Both the position numbers and the translations under genes were made by a program. 64,000 nt of DNA, taken from positions 226,507 through 290,506 of the forward strand of contig NZ_JAJERB010000007.1 in NCBI RefSeq assembly GCF_020685205.1, given 5' to 3'. This DNA comes from Hymenobacter translucens. Its GTDB lineage: Bacteria > Bacteroidota > Bacteroidia > Cytophagales > Hymenobacteraceae. This document shows, piece by piece, positions 25,731-34,519 of the stretch; position 1 is the stretch's first letter; every line of letters starts with the position of its first letter. The notes under the pieces are model-generated. The model saw only the letters and a list, made by a program, of their open reading frames with translations. It ran no database searches and was not told the origin of the DNA.

Positions 25731-27122
25731 ATGAAGAAAGCCTTACTCTTGTTCAGCGCCCTGCTCGTGTTGGCTCAGCTTAGCCAGGCCCAGCAGTTTC
25801 CGGTGGATACGCTGATGAACAACGGCCCCATGCGCCGGCAGATCAACCTGGTGTTTCTGGCCGATGGCTACCAGGCCAGTGAGCAGGCCCAGTTTATCGT
25901 GGATGCCACCCGGGTGATGAACGACATGTTCAGCCAGACGCCTTTCCGCGAGTACCGCAGCTACTTCAACGTGTACGCTGTGCGCGTGCCCTCGGCGCAG
26001 TCGGGAGCCACCCACGCCCGTAGCCTCACCGACTGCGGCACCCAGCCGGCGGCCACAGTCAACAACTACTTCGGCTCGTCGTTCGACTCCTTCGGCATTC
26101 ACCGCCTGCTGGTGCCGACCCGGAACATCGGAGCGGTGCTGGCATCGAACCTGCCGCTCTACGATCAGGCCTTTATTCTGGTGAACTCGGCATTCTACGG
26201 GGGCTCGGGTGGGGTAAACGCCACTTCCTCCACCCATCCCAGCGCCAACGAGGTCAGTATCCACGAAATCGGCCACTCGTTCGCGGGGCTGTCGGACGAG
26301 TACTGGGCGGGGCCGCAGTACGCCCGCGAAACGGCCAACATGACCCAGCAGACCAACCCGGCCGTGGTCCGGTGGGCGAACTGGATGAATACCGGCGGCG
26401 TCGGCATCTATCCCTACATCGGCGGCCCGAACAACTGGTTTCACCCCCACCAGAACTGTAAGATGCAAAATCTGGGGGCTCCTTTCTGCCCGGTTTGCCG
26501 CGAAACCTTCGTGGAGCGGATTCACAGCCTGCAGCCCCCGCTGGCGTCCTATCAGCCGGCTGCCCTCACCGTAAATGCCCCCACCCAGGACCTGCCCTTC
26601 GCCCTGAGCCTGGTGCAGCCCAACCCGAACACGCTGAAAGTAACCTGGAAGCGCAACGGCACCATCTTCCGGCGCAACGCCGGCGCGGTGAACGTGCCCC
26701 TGGCTTCCCTGGCCGCCGGCAGTAATACCATTCAGGCCGAAATCGTGGATACCACGGCCCTTACCCGCAACAACACCCACTTTGTGCAGCACGTGTACCG
26801 GGTGGAATGGGTCGTGAACAACACGGTAACCGGGGTGCGGATTTCGGCCGAGCAAAGCGAGTACAAGATTGCCGTGTTCCCCAACCCCGCCGGGCAGTTC
26901 CTGAACGTCGAATACAAGCTGCCCCGTGCCTCAAAGGTAGAGCTGGCCGTGTACGACCTCAACGGCCGGAAAATCAAGTCCCTGACCCGGGAAACCCAGG
27001 CCGCCGGCTCCTATGAGTATCACCTCAGCGCCGCCGGAGCCGGTATGCAGCGCGCCGGGCAGTACCTGCTCGTGCTCGACATCAACGGTAGCCGGGCCAG
27101 CCGGCAGATTACGAAGGAGTAG
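25731..27122 (+). CDS. M64-family (IgA-peptidase-like) metallopeptidase with T9SS sorting domain
   Basis: Secreted zinc peptidase of 463 residues. The signal peptide (MKKALLLFSALLVLAQLSQAQ) is followed by the M64 catalytic domain, with VFLADGYQASE, the zinc motif HEIGHSFAGLSDEYW (H178, E179, H182) and WFHPHQNCKMQNLG. Family M64 is named for the Clostridium ramosum IgA protease; in environmental Bacteroidota the substrate is unknown, and the name does not imply IgA cleavage. An Ig-like spacer (ALSLVQPNPNTLKVTWKRNG) leads to a T9SS type A sorting domain (VFPNPAGQFLNVEYKLP ... GQYLLVLDING). The ATG at 25731, just after the lipoprotein gene, gives the proper signal; an in-frame extension to 25698 does not. 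Confidence 0.92.
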   Translation: MKKALLLFSALLVLAQLSQAQQFPVDTLMNNGPMRRQINLVFLADGYQASEQAQFIVDATRVMNDMFSQTPFREYRSYFNVYAVRVPSAQSGATHARSLTDCGTQPAATVNNYFGSSFDSFGIHRLLVPTRNIGAVLASNLPLYDQAFILVNSAFYGGSGGVNATSSTHPSANEVSIHEIGHSFAGLSDEYWAGPQYARETANMTQQTNPAVVRWANWMNTGGVGIYPYIGGPNNWFHPHQNCKMQNLGAPFCPVCRETFVERIHSLQPPLASYQPAALTVNAPTQDLPFALSLVQPNPNTLKVTWKRNGTIFRRNAGAVNVPLASLAAGSNTIQAEIVDTTALTRNNTHFVQHVYRVEWVVNNTVTGVRISAEQSEYKIAVFPNPAGQFLNVEYKLPRASKVELAVYDLNGRKIKSLTRETQAAGSYEYHLSAAGAGMQRAGQYLLVLDINGSRASRQITKE

Positions 27123-27149
27123 AGTTTAGGAATTCGAAGCTGTCGCCAG

Positions 27150-27599
27150 ATGAGTTATGATCTGATGGTCTTTGATCCAGTTGCTGCTTCGAAAACAAGG
27201 ACTGACTTTACAGGCTGGTATGAAGCGCAAACACAATTTACCGAAGACCATAGCTATGACAATTCGTCCGTAACGACTCCTGAACTCCGGGCTTGGCTAA
27301 TGGAAATGATGCTAACATTCCCAGACCTGAATGGCGACGACGCAACTCAGGATACGAAGAGTGATTACGAAACAGATTACAGTGTCGGCCGCGCAGTCAT
27401 ATATGCATGTTTCAGTTGGTCACTTGCTAAGGAGGCTAACGAAATGGCCTACCAGCTTGCGCAGAAGCATCAGGTGGGCTTCTTCAACCCAAATGTTCAG
27501 ACCCCAGCTCTATTCCCTATAAATGGTAGATTAAAACCGATGGAAGAGGCATATCCTCAAGATCAGGTAATAAAGAAACCTTGGTGGAAAGTGTGGTAA
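27150..27599 (+). CDS. Uncharacterised cytosolic protein in low-GC DNA
   Basis: Protein of 149 residues, with no signal peptide or membrane helix. It begins MSYDLMVFDP, continues with FTGWYEAQTQFTEDHSYD, LRAWLMEMMLTFPDLNGDD, and SVGRAVIYACFSWSLAKEANE, and ends in a basic, Trp-rich tail (KKPWWKVW). Proteins starting MSYDLxVF with a WYExQT motif are widespread but have no known function that I can name. By hand count its DNA is about 47 percent GC over five 60-base lines, against about 65-68 percent for neighbours, and it uses A/T-ending codons freely, which suggests recent acquisition. It sits 27 nt after the M64 gene and ends in a strong terminator. Confidence 0.8.
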   Translation: MSYDLMVFDPVAASKTRTDFTGWYEAQTQFTEDHSYDNSSVTTPELRAWLMEMMLTFPDLNGDDATQDTKSDYETDYSVGRAVIYACFSWSLAKEANEMAYQLAQKHQVGFFNPNVQTPALFPINGRLKPMEEAYPQDQVIKKPWWKVW

Positions 27600-27615
27600 A
27601 ACAACTGCTACTTAT

Positions 27616-27650
27616 AAAAAAGGACCGCCCCAGCAGGAGCGGTCTTTTTT
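27616..27650 (+). terminator. Bidirectional terminator between the orphan gene and threonine synthase
   Basis: AAAAAA-G-GACCGC (27616-27628) pairs with GCGGTCTTTTTT (27639-27650) around a 10-nt loop. Runs of A and T on either side allow it to stop both the + strand orphan and the - strand threonine synthase transcript. Confidence 0.88.
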
Positions 27651-27684
27651 GTGCTAGCAAAGGCGGAATAAATACCGGGCGCGG

Positions 27685-28878
27685 CTAGTAGCGGCCCAGC
27701 ACGTTGTCGAGGTACTTCTGCCCGGAGCCGGTGTTGAGCAGCAGGATCTGCTCGTCGGCGCGGAGCCAGCCGGTAGCCAGGAGCTTGCGGGCAGCCATCC
27801 ACACGGCGGCACCTTCGGGGGCCACAAACAGCCCTTCGAGCCGGCCCAGCTCCCGCATGCCGTCCACCATCTCGTCGTCGGTGATGCTGACGGCGGTGCC
27901 CTGCGACTCGTGCAGCACCTCCAGCATCAAGGGTTCACCTAAAGGGCGCGGCACGGCCAGTCCGTTGGCAATGGTGGGCATTCCAACGTAGTGGTGGGAA
28001 TTGGCCTGCCGGCCCAGATAGGTTTCAATCAGCGGGCAGCAGTTGGCGGCCTGCACGGCCACCATGCGCGGCAGCCGGACTTCGGGCGCCAGCCAGCCCA
28101 GGGCTTTCATTTCCTGGAAAGCTTTCCAGATGCCGATCAGCCCCGTGCCGCCCCCGGCGGGATACAGAATCACGTCGGGCAGCTGCCAGCCGAGCTGCTC
28201 GGCAATTTCGTAGCCCATGGTTTTCTTGCCCTCGATGCGGTACGGCTCCTTGAGCGTCGACACGTCGAGCAGCTGCCGGTCCGCGTTCACCTGCCGCACC
28301 CAGGCGGCGCAGTCGTTGATAAGGCCGTCGATCAGCTGCACCTCGGCCCCGTACCAGTAGCACTCTTCCTTAAAGGCATTGGGCGTGTGCCGGGGCATGG
28401 CCACCACGGCGGGCAGGCCGGCCTTGGCACAATAGGCGGCCAGCGCCACGCCCGCATTGCCGGCGGTGGGAATAATGCAGCCCGGGGCACCCAGTTCCTT
28501 TGCTTTCGAAACGGCCATGCTCAGGCCCCGGGCCTTGAACGAGCCGGTGGGGTTCTGTCCTTCGTCCTTGAGCACCACGGAACGCAGATCGTAGCGGGCG
28601 GCCAGGGAACCAAGGGTGAGCAGCGGGGTAAAGCCTTCGCCGAGGCTTACCCGATTTTCGTCGTCGAGCAGGGGCAGCAGTTCCCGGTAGCGCCACATGC
28701 TGCCCTCGGCGGGGTTGATGCTCGCACGGGAAAGGGGCTCATGCAGGTCGTAGCGCACCAGCAGCGGCAGGCCGCAGCAGGCTGCAATCGTTTGCGGAAC
28801 AAAAGCGGAATAGGACTTGCCGCAGGACGAGCACTGAAGCTCCGTGACGCGGCTGATGGTTTCGGTGAGAGTTGACAT
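27685..28878 (-). CDS. thrC: Threonine synthase
   Basis: PLP enzyme that converts O-phosphohomoserine to threonine, 397 residues, class I-like. The N-terminus carries a cysteine cluster (LQCSSCG at 15-20 and ACCG near 34) found in many such synthases. The PLP lysine is K115 in NPTGSFKARG, followed by IIPTAGNAGVALAAYCAKAG (phosphate-binding loop) and YPAGGGTGLIGIWKAF. The last residues (LLLNTGSGQKYLDNVL) match the family. A LysR gene lies upstream on the same strand, 73 nt away. No other threonine-pathway gene is nearby, so the gene stands apart from thrA/thrB. Confidence 0.93.
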   Translation of the reverse strand: MSTLTETISRVTELQCSSCGKSYSAFVPQTIAACCGLPLLVRYDLHEPLSRASINPAEGSMWRYRELLPLLDDENRVSLGEGFTPLLTLGSLAARYDLRSVVLKDEGQNPTGSFKARGLSMAVSKAKELGAPGCIIPTAGNAGVALAAYCAKAGLPAVVAMPRHTPNAFKEECYWYGAEVQLIDGLINDCAAWVRQVNADRQLLDVSTLKEPYRIEGKKTMGYEIAEQLGWQLPDVILYPAGGGTGLIGIWKAFQEMKALGWLAPEVRLPRMVAVQAANCCPLIETYLGRQANSHHYVGMPTIANGLAVPRPLGEPLMLEVLHESQGTAVSITDDEMVDGMRELGRLEGLFVAPEGAAVWMAARKLLATGWLRADEQILLLNTGSGQKYLDNVLGRY

Positions 28879-28951
28879 AGCTGGCAGAGGTGGAACGAGC
28901 CGGCAAGTAGGAAACTCTCTATGCGTAAATCAAATAGCAATATGGAATCGG

Positions 28952-29860
28952 CTATTCCCTATTGGCATAATGCCGCTTGGTAAACCGGATGAAATCCTTG
29001 TAGGGCATGTTGTTTTCGGTGCCCTTGCGCTGAATGAAGTGAAACTCCCGGCTCATGCTCAGGTCGGCAATCCGGACCTCTACCAGCTCCCCGGTTATCA
29101 GCTCCTTCACCACGGCCTGCCGGGGCAGAAACGCCAGGCAGGAGTCGTCGACGCGCACAAAGTTCTTGAGGGCCTCGGTGCCGCCCAGCCGCACCCGCAC
29201 CGGCAGGTCGAGCAGCTTCAGGCCGTGGCGGACGAGCTCCGCTTCCAGTACCGCCAGCGTGCCGGAGCCTGATTCGCGCAATGCCAGCGGAACGGTGCGC
29301 AGGTCGGCGGCGCGCAGCTCCCGCTGCCCCAGCAGGTTGCGGGCCGAGCACACGGCCACTACGGCGTCGGTGAGCAGGGGCGTGTAGCTCACGGTGCTCA
29401 CCTTGTTGATGCCCTCGATGATGCCCAGGTCGATTTCGTGGTCGAGCAAAGCCCGCAGGATGTTTTCGCTGTTGCGGTTGCGCAGGGTCAGCTGGGTGTT
29501 GGGATGCTGCTGCAGGTAAGCCGACAACACCGGGGGCAGCACGTACAAGGAAATCGTGGTGCTGGCGCCCACCATCATCCGCACCTGGGGTGAGAAGTCG
29601 GCGCTGAGGGTGCTGAACTCCTGGTGCAGCTCGTGCTGAAGCTGCTTGGCCAGCAGCAGCTTCTGGTACAACAGGCGCCCGGCCGGTGTGAGGGCCACCG
29701 TGTTGCCGAGCCGCTCGAACAGGCCGGTTTTGTAGAACTCCTCCAGCGCCTTGACCTGCTTGCTGATGGCCGACTGGCTGATAAACAGCGTCTGGCTGGC
29801 CTTGGTAAAGCTCAGCAGCCGGGCCACCTCCAGGAAGATTTCGTGCTTGTGGGAGAGCAT
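28952..29860 (-). CDS. LysR-family transcriptional regulator
   Basis: DNA-binding regulator of 302 residues. The winged helix-turn-helix is at residues 1-60 (FLEVARLLSFTKASQTLFIS, QSAISKQVKALEEFYKTGLF), followed by the linker helix and the two-lobed effector domain (RMMVGASTTISLYVLPPVL, LALRESGSGTLAVLEAEL). The effector is unknown. LysR genes usually regulate a divergent neighbour, but here threonine synthase lies downstream in the same direction, so the target is not clear from position. The region just upstream of its start is occupied by an AT-rich inverted-repeat element (29871-29958) rather than by a recognisable box. Confidence 0.92.
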   Translation of the reverse strand: MLSHKHEIFLEVARLLSFTKASQTLFISQSAISKQVKALEEFYKTGLFERLGNTVALTPAGRLLYQKLLLAKQLQHELHQEFSTLSADFSPQVRMMVGASTTISLYVLPPVLSAYLQQHPNTQLTLRNRNSENILRALLDHEIDLGIIEGINKVSTVSYTPLLTDAVVAVCSARNLLGQRELRAADLRTVPLALRESGSGTLAVLEAELVRHGLKLLDLPVRVRLGGTEALKNFVRVDDSCLAFLPRQAVVKELITGELVEVRIADLSMSREFHFIQRKGTENNMPYKDFIRFTKRHYANRE

Positions 29861-29870
29861 GGGGAAAGGT

Positions 29871-29958
29871 AGTTGGCAGTTGATAGTTGTCTGTTGTTAG
29901 TCAATCGATTTAAAGCAAGACCAAAAAACAACAACTGCCAACCGACAACTATCAACTG
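29871..29958. repeat. AT-rich inverted-repeat element, GTTGTC type
   Basis: CAGTTGATAGTTGTC (29877-29891) is a perfect 15-bp inverted match to GACAACTATCAACTG (29944-29958). In addition GTTGGCAGTTG (29872-29882) pairs with CAACTGCCAAC (29932-29942), so the left arm can pair with either of two right arms. It is REP-like, and a related element lies at 33362-33416. Confidence 0.8.
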
Positions 29959-29969
29959 ACAATTGACAA

Positions 29970-32900
29970 CTAAAAATCAAACTGCCCCAGCGCGGCTACG
30001 TGGTCTTTGCTGCCGTCAGTCACCCAGGCGTCGAGCTGGGCGGGGTCCTTCATCTGCTGCCCGCGGGGCCGGGGCACCACCAGGTAGCCGCAGCGCACGT
30101 CGGGCAGGGCCGACATATCGCTCCACAGCTTCTCGATCTGGGCTACCGGGTAGATGTCCTCCTGCCCATGGCCCCAGCGATACTTCACGTCCTTGATGGT
30201 CACGTAGGTGGGAATACGCTGGGCTACCCGCCGCACGCTCTTGGCCAGCAGGTTGTCGTCGCTGCGCTGCAGATCCTCCCGCGTCAGGCCAAACAGGCTT
30301 AGCAGCGGGTCGACCTCAATCCAGGTAGTCATGGTGTTGTAGTAGCTCAGCGCCAGCTCGTCTTCTTCCCGGGGCTGGGCCAGCCCTTCAAGCAGGCGTA
30401 CCTGCCCGTTCACGCGGGCCAGTCCCCCACCCCGGTCCTCGATGCGGCGGGGCACCACCTCGAAGGTGAGCACGTTGCCGGCCGCCCGGTGGTAGCCCAG
30501 GGCGGCGGCGTCCACGTCGGCGCCTAGCGTGTCGATGTTGTGGAGCATGAGCGTCCGGACGGCGGGCTGTTCGCGCAGCAGGCGGGCCAGGGTGCCGTTG
30601 CGCAGCAGGTTCGACACCTCGTACCAGTGCCCCAGGGGCGAAAACCGCTGGGCGGCAATGTTGTCGACATAGTCGCTGCCCTCCCCTTTCGTTTTGGCCC
30701 AGGCAATCATGCTGCCGCGCACCGCGTCGCGCACCTTCTGCTTGTTGTCGTCGAGCGTTTCCTGGGGCATCTCCTCCCACAGAAAGCGCAGGTCCCGCTC
30801 CATGGGCACAAACCGCTGCCCGATGCTGCGCCCTGCCGACAAAAGCACCGGCCCGGCGTAGCCGTAGTTTTGGGTTTGCTCCAGGTGGCGGCGGATCGGC
30901 GCGTGGGTCAGGTAGCTCGTTGCTACCAGGTGGGGAATCACCGCGCCGTAGGCTTGGGCCACGCGTCGGGTTTTAGCCAGATGAATCTCCAGAAAGCTGC
31001 GGTGCTGCCCGCTGATTTCCACGAAGGGGTTCAGCGCCTTGATTACGCCGGCACCCTTGGTCCAGCGGCTGCCCACGCCGGCGGCGAGGCTCAGCACGGC
31101 CACCTCCCCGGCCCGGATGGCCTCTTCCCCCGCTTTGCGCGCGTCAGCCGGCACGTCGGCCAACTGCACCACGTCGGCGGGGCGCACGTCCTCAATCGAG
31201 GTTTCGGCGGCGAGGCGGTTGCGCGACAAGCCGATGCGGCCCTTCTGCAGGTCCTGGCGGATGTCTTCGTGCTGGATGTAGTCGAAGCCGTTTTCCTCTT
31301 TGATGGCCGCGGCTTTCTCGTTTTCCACGCTGCGGTTGCCCTGCACCGTGGGGTCCGACACCTGAAACAGGTTGCTGACGATGGTGCGCAGCAGCGGATA
31401 AGCGAGGTTGTTGTGCTGGCAATGCGTCGTGAAAAAGTCGATTTCGGCCCGGCGCAGGTAGGAAACCTCGGCGGGAGCTTTCTTCACCAGCCCGGCCACC
31501 TGAATGGCGTAGTAGGGCTCGGGCATCAGCGCGTCTTTGCCCTCGTGCAATGTCGCCCAGGTGCCCCGGTGGTTAATGCGCCAGTCGTAGACCACCGGCT
31601 CCATGGCAAACGGCAGCGCGTCGGACAGCTCCTGCTTGGTGGTCCGGAGCAGCTCGAGCACCCGCTGCTTGTACTCGGTGTACCGCGCGGGGTTCACGAA
31701 CATGCCCATGCCCCCGCCCGACATCCCGCCCAGCATCAGAAAGCCGTAGTAGTCGGCCCCGAACTCCTTTTTAGCCTTGGCAATCAGCTGCTCGGTGAAG
31801 TAGGTGGACGCCCAGGGAATGATGGTTTTGATGGGTCCGGCGAAGTTGCGGGCAGTGTTGGCGCCCAGCTTCTGCACGTCGCCTTCGCGGATGGCGGCCA
31901 GGATGTTGTCGAACACCTCGTTGGTTTGCTGCCGGGCCGCCGACTCCTGCTCGCCCCGGAGCAGGTACTTCTCGGTAACCATTTCCAGAATCGGGCCCAC
32001 GTTCGAGGCCATGCCCCCGTGCATCAAGACCAGGGAGTTCATGATCCGCTCCCCGATTTCGGGATGCACGTCGGCGCCTTCGAGCACGCGGTGCCGGGGC
32101 AGCAGCGTGCCCCGGCTGACGCCGAACTCCGGGTCGCCGGCCTGGGCAAACGTGCCCTGAATAGCCTTGATACCCGGCCACACGCCACCCGAGTCCTGCC
32201 AGCCCCCGCCCGAGCCGCCGATCCACTCCCCCAGAATGGCCCGCGAGGCTACCAGCCGCCGCTCCGACTCCTGCAGCCCATCGGTCAGGCTTTTGGTCTG
32301 GCCCGTAGCCCGCATCAGCAGGCTGATAATCGAACCCAGCAGGTTGGTCGACACGGCAAAGCGGGAGCCTTTTGGAATGTCGTTGACCTTGGTCACGAGC
32401 TCCAGTCCCATGCCCGGCCCCACGATGCGCGCCAGGATGGCCGGCAGGGACTGGCCCGTGCCCTCAAATGACGGCGGAATCAGCCCGGAGGCAATAACGC
32501 CGGCTTTCACCAGACTCAGGTAGTCGTTGCCGAAGTTGAACAGGTCGGCCAGGTCAGTGATGTCCTTGGTGGTGTTCAGGTCGATGCTGGTCAGGCGCAA
32601 AACCGGCTCGGGCACCACCCGCACGTACGAGTGCAGGGGCGGACGGATGTCGGCATCGCGCCCGAACACGCCCAGGTCGATGCTCAGGTTGAGCACCCGG
32701 GCACCCTCGGGGTAGTCCATGCCCAGGAAAAAGATGTCGGACCAGCCGCTGTGGGTAAGGTCCATGCGTACGGCGGTGTGCTCGTGCAGCACGGGGAAGA
32801 ACAGGGCGCCTTCCTCCCGGCGCAGCAAAGCCGGGTGCAGGCGGATCGGGTGCTCGTCCTGGTGCCCGACCCGGAACATCCACTGGTTGCCCTTGCTGGA

Positions 32901-33311
32901 GCGCACGCTCTTGCGCACCTGGTCGGCCAGAATCTGAAACGAGAGGTGGTGGTAGCTGTCGGCCAGGGCGCTGAACAGCGTGGCGTTGGGCCCGTGCCGG
33001 TCCAGCTCGCCCAGAAACGTGCGGATGGCCTGCTCGAAGCGGCGCCCCAAAAGGTCCTCGAAGCCGGCGTAGGGAATGCGGCCCACCGCCGGCACCTCGG
33101 CCGACTCCTGCAGGAAAAACCGGAAGCCCGCGTACAGAAACAGGATGGCCCGCACCTTGTCGTAAAGGCTGGGCGTGGTTTTGCGAAACTCGTCGAGCTC
33201 CCGCAGCGCCGGCAGCAGCTCCCGGGCCGGCAGCCGGCGGCTAAGGTCGAAAAACGACCGATTACGCAGGACCGGGTCGGTGGCGAGTATCGTTTCTACA
33301 AAGACGTTCAT
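29970..33311 (-). CDS. Fused GHMP kinase and sugar-phosphate nucleotidyltransferase
   Basis: Bifunctional sugar-activating enzyme of 1113 residues. The N-terminal half is a fucokinase-like GHMP kinase: VRMDLTHSGWSDIFF (181-195) is the sugar-binding start, DIPKGSRFAVSTNLLGS (311-327) is motif 2, GGWQDSGGVWPGIKAI (369-384) is the signature shared with fucokinase and heptose-7-phosphate kinases, and GGMSGGGMGMFVNP (528-541) is motif 3. From about 738, VLSLAAGVGSRWTKGAGVIK begins a Rossmann nucleotidyltransferase close to UDP-sugar pyrophosphorylases. Bacteroides FKP, the known fusion of such parts, has the reverse order. The product would be a nucleotide sugar for surface glycans; the substrate cannot be told. 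A second, separate nucleotidyltransferase follows upstream on the same strand (33427-34377). Confidence 0.85.
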   Translation of the reverse strand: MNVFVETILATDPVLRNRSFFDLSRRLPARELLPALRELDEFRKTTPSLYDKVRAILFLYAGFRFFLQESAEVPAVGRIPYAGFEDLLGRRFEQAIRTFLGELDRHGPNATLFSALADSYHHLSFQILADQVRKSVRSSKGNQWMFRVGHQDEHPIRLHPALLRREEGALFFPVLHEHTAVRMDLTHSGWSDIFFLGMDYPEGARVLNLSIDLGVFGRDADIRPPLHSYVRVVPEPVLRLTSIDLNTTKDITDLADLFNFGNDYLSLVKAGVIASGLIPPSFEGTGQSLPAILARIVGPGMGLELVTKVNDIPKGSRFAVSTNLLGSIISLLMRATGQTKSLTDGLQESERRLVASRAILGEWIGGSGGGWQDSGGVWPGIKAIQGTFAQAGDPEFGVSRGTLLPRHRVLEGADVHPEIGERIMNSLVLMHGGMASNVGPILEMVTEKYLLRGEQESAARQQTNEVFDNILAAIREGDVQKLGANTARNFAGPIKTIIPWASTYFTEQLIAKAKKEFGADYYGFLMLGGMSGGGMGMFVNPARYTEYKQRVLELLRTTKQELSDALPFAMEPVVYDWRINHRGTWATLHEGKDALMPEPYYAIQVAGLVKKAPAEVSYLRRAEIDFFTTHCQHNNLAYPLLRTIVSNLFQVSDPTVQGNRSVENEKAAAIKEENGFDYIQHEDIRQDLQKGRIGLSRNRLAAETSIEDVRPADVVQLADVPADARKAGEEAIRAGEVAVLSLAAGVGSRWTKGAGVIKALNPFVEISGQHRSFLEIHLAKTRRVAQAYGAVIPHLVATSYLTHAPIRRHLEQTQNYGYAGPVLLSAGRSIGQRFVPMERDLRFLWEEMPQETLDDNKQKVRDAVRGSMIAWAKTKGEGSDYVDNIAAQRFSPLGHWYEVSNLLRNGTLARLLREQPAVRTLMLHNIDTLGADVDAAALGYHRAAGNVLTFEVVPRRIEDRGGGLARVNGQVRLLEGLAQPREEDELALSYYNTMTTWIEVDPLLSLFGLTREDLQRSDDNLLAKSVRRVAQRIPTYVTIKDVKYRWGHGQEDIYPVAQIEKLWSDMSALPDVRCGYLVVPRPRGQQMKDPAQLDAWVTDGSKDHVAALGQFDF

Positions 33312-33361
33312 AGGGCAGCAGAAACGCGGGTTGGCGCCTCTTGGATAGTTATTCGTTGTCA

Positions 33362-33416
33362 GTTGTTCGTTGTCCGGTTTTGGTTACGCCTGTCCTGACA
33401 ACGGACAACGAACAAC
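33362..33416. repeat. GTTGTC-type inverted-repeat element, second copy
   Basis: GTTGTTCGTTGTCCG (33362-33376) and CGGACAACGAACAAC (33402-33416) form a perfect 15-bp inverted repeat around a 25-nt loop. Extra GTTGTC/GACAAC units flank both arms (CGTTGTC at 33354-33360, GGACAACTG near 33417-33425). It lies just upstream of the fused kinase gene, as the 29871-29958 element lies just downstream. Confidence 0.8.
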
Positions 33417-33426
33417 GGACAACTGG

Positions 33427-34377
33427 TTATAGGCGCGGGCGGCCATTGGCTTCGGCCAGCAGCTCTACCACGGCCGACAATGTTTCGGCCTGGGCTTCGC
33501 CGGCCAGGCCCAGGGCCAGCTGGGCCCGGAGCAGCCCCTGGGGGGCACTCAGGTCGTAGCGGCTGCCCTGCACTTCCAGGGCCAGGTAGGGTCCAGTCGC
33601 GGCCAGCTCCTGCAGCGCCGGGGTCAGCAGCAGGCTGTCGGCGCCGGCGGCGAGGTGCCGGTCCAGAATCGGAAACAAAGCAGGTGTAAGGACGTGCATG
33701 CCGAAAAAGCAGAGGTAGTAGCCCATGCGCAGGCCGGGGGTCTGCAGCTCCAGCTCGGCCGTGCTCAGGGCCGGCTTCTCGATAATCTTCTCGACCTGGT
33801 ACACCCCGGTCCGGCCCGGCCGGTGCTGGCCGGTAAGCGTGCCGTAGCGGCCCACCTGGTGCTCGGGCGTGGCATTTACGGCCGACACCGCGCAGCCCTC
33901 CGCGCCGGCCAGCGCCAGCAGCTGGGCCGCGCACCGCTGCCCCCGCACCGCCGGCACGTAGAGGTAGTCGCCGTGCATGAGCAGAAACGGCTCGTCGCCC
34001 ACGAACTCCCGGGCGCAGAAGACCGCGTGCCCGTAGCCCCGGGGCTCGGGCTGCTCCACAAACCGGGTGTGGCGAAGCAGGTGGTCGATTTTCCCGGCCT
34101 GCTGCCGGGCCCAGTCGATGCCCTGGTAGGTGTGCACCAGGTTGTCGCGCAGGGAGCCGAAGGCGGCGCGGTACCGGTCCCCGTCGCCGGGAGCCACGAT
34201 TACGGCCAGCTCTTCCACCCCGCTTTCAAAGGCTTCCTCGGCCACAATCTGCAGCACCGGCTTGGGTAGGCCATCCACGTCCACCACCGGGAGCATGGCT
34301 TTCTGAATCGTATCGGCAACGGGGTACAGCCGCGCGCCGCGCGCCGCTGCCGTGATTACCGCCTTTCTTATTTTCAT
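33427..34377 (-). CDS. GalU-like nucleotidyltransferase with altered signature
   Basis: NTP-transferase-fold protein of 316 residues similar to UTP-glucose-1-phosphate uridylyltransferase. The frame can be extended to 34434, but the ATG at 34377 starts the first strand (MKIRKAVITAAARGARLYP). Other family parts are present: IQKAMLPVVDVDGLPKPVLQIVAEEAFESGVEELAVIV, and LLMHGDYLYV for the catalytic aspartate. However, the nucleotide-binding motif AAGxGTR is AARGARL here, lacking the Gly-x-Gly pair, so catalysis may be altered. It is upstream of and in the same direction as the kinase fusion, 115 nt away with an inverted repeat between, and is probably part of the same pathway. Confidence 0.8.
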   Translation of the reverse strand: MKIRKAVITAAARGARLYPVADTIQKAMLPVVDVDGLPKPVLQIVAEEAFESGVEELAVIVAPGDGDRYRAAFGSLRDNLVHTYQGIDWARQQAGKIDHLLRHTRFVEQPEPRGYGHAVFCAREFVGDEPFLLMHGDYLYVPAVRGQRCAAQLLALAGAEGCAVSAVNATPEHQVGRYGTLTGQHRPGRTGVYQVEKIIEKPALSTAELELQTPGLRMGYYLCFFGMHVLTPALFPILDRHLAAGADSLLLTPALQELAATGPYLALEVQGSRYDLSAPQGLLRAQLALGLAGEAQAETLSAVVELLAEANGRPRL

Positions 34378-34519
34378 AGCTGAGAAGGAATAACGCCCCA
34401 CCGGAATGGTTTCCGGTCCGGCACGGACCGCCACTTCAGGCGGGCCGCAAATCCGGGAAGGCCGGGCCTGTAAAGAAACGCTGAAAAATGGTAGCCGGTG
34501 CCGGGGGCCGGCCGGGCGC

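Noticed and set aside
30540..32471. 643-codon + strand frame opposite the fused kinase gene
   Set aside because: No recognisable motif, and the minus strand has a full set of GHMP kinase motifs.
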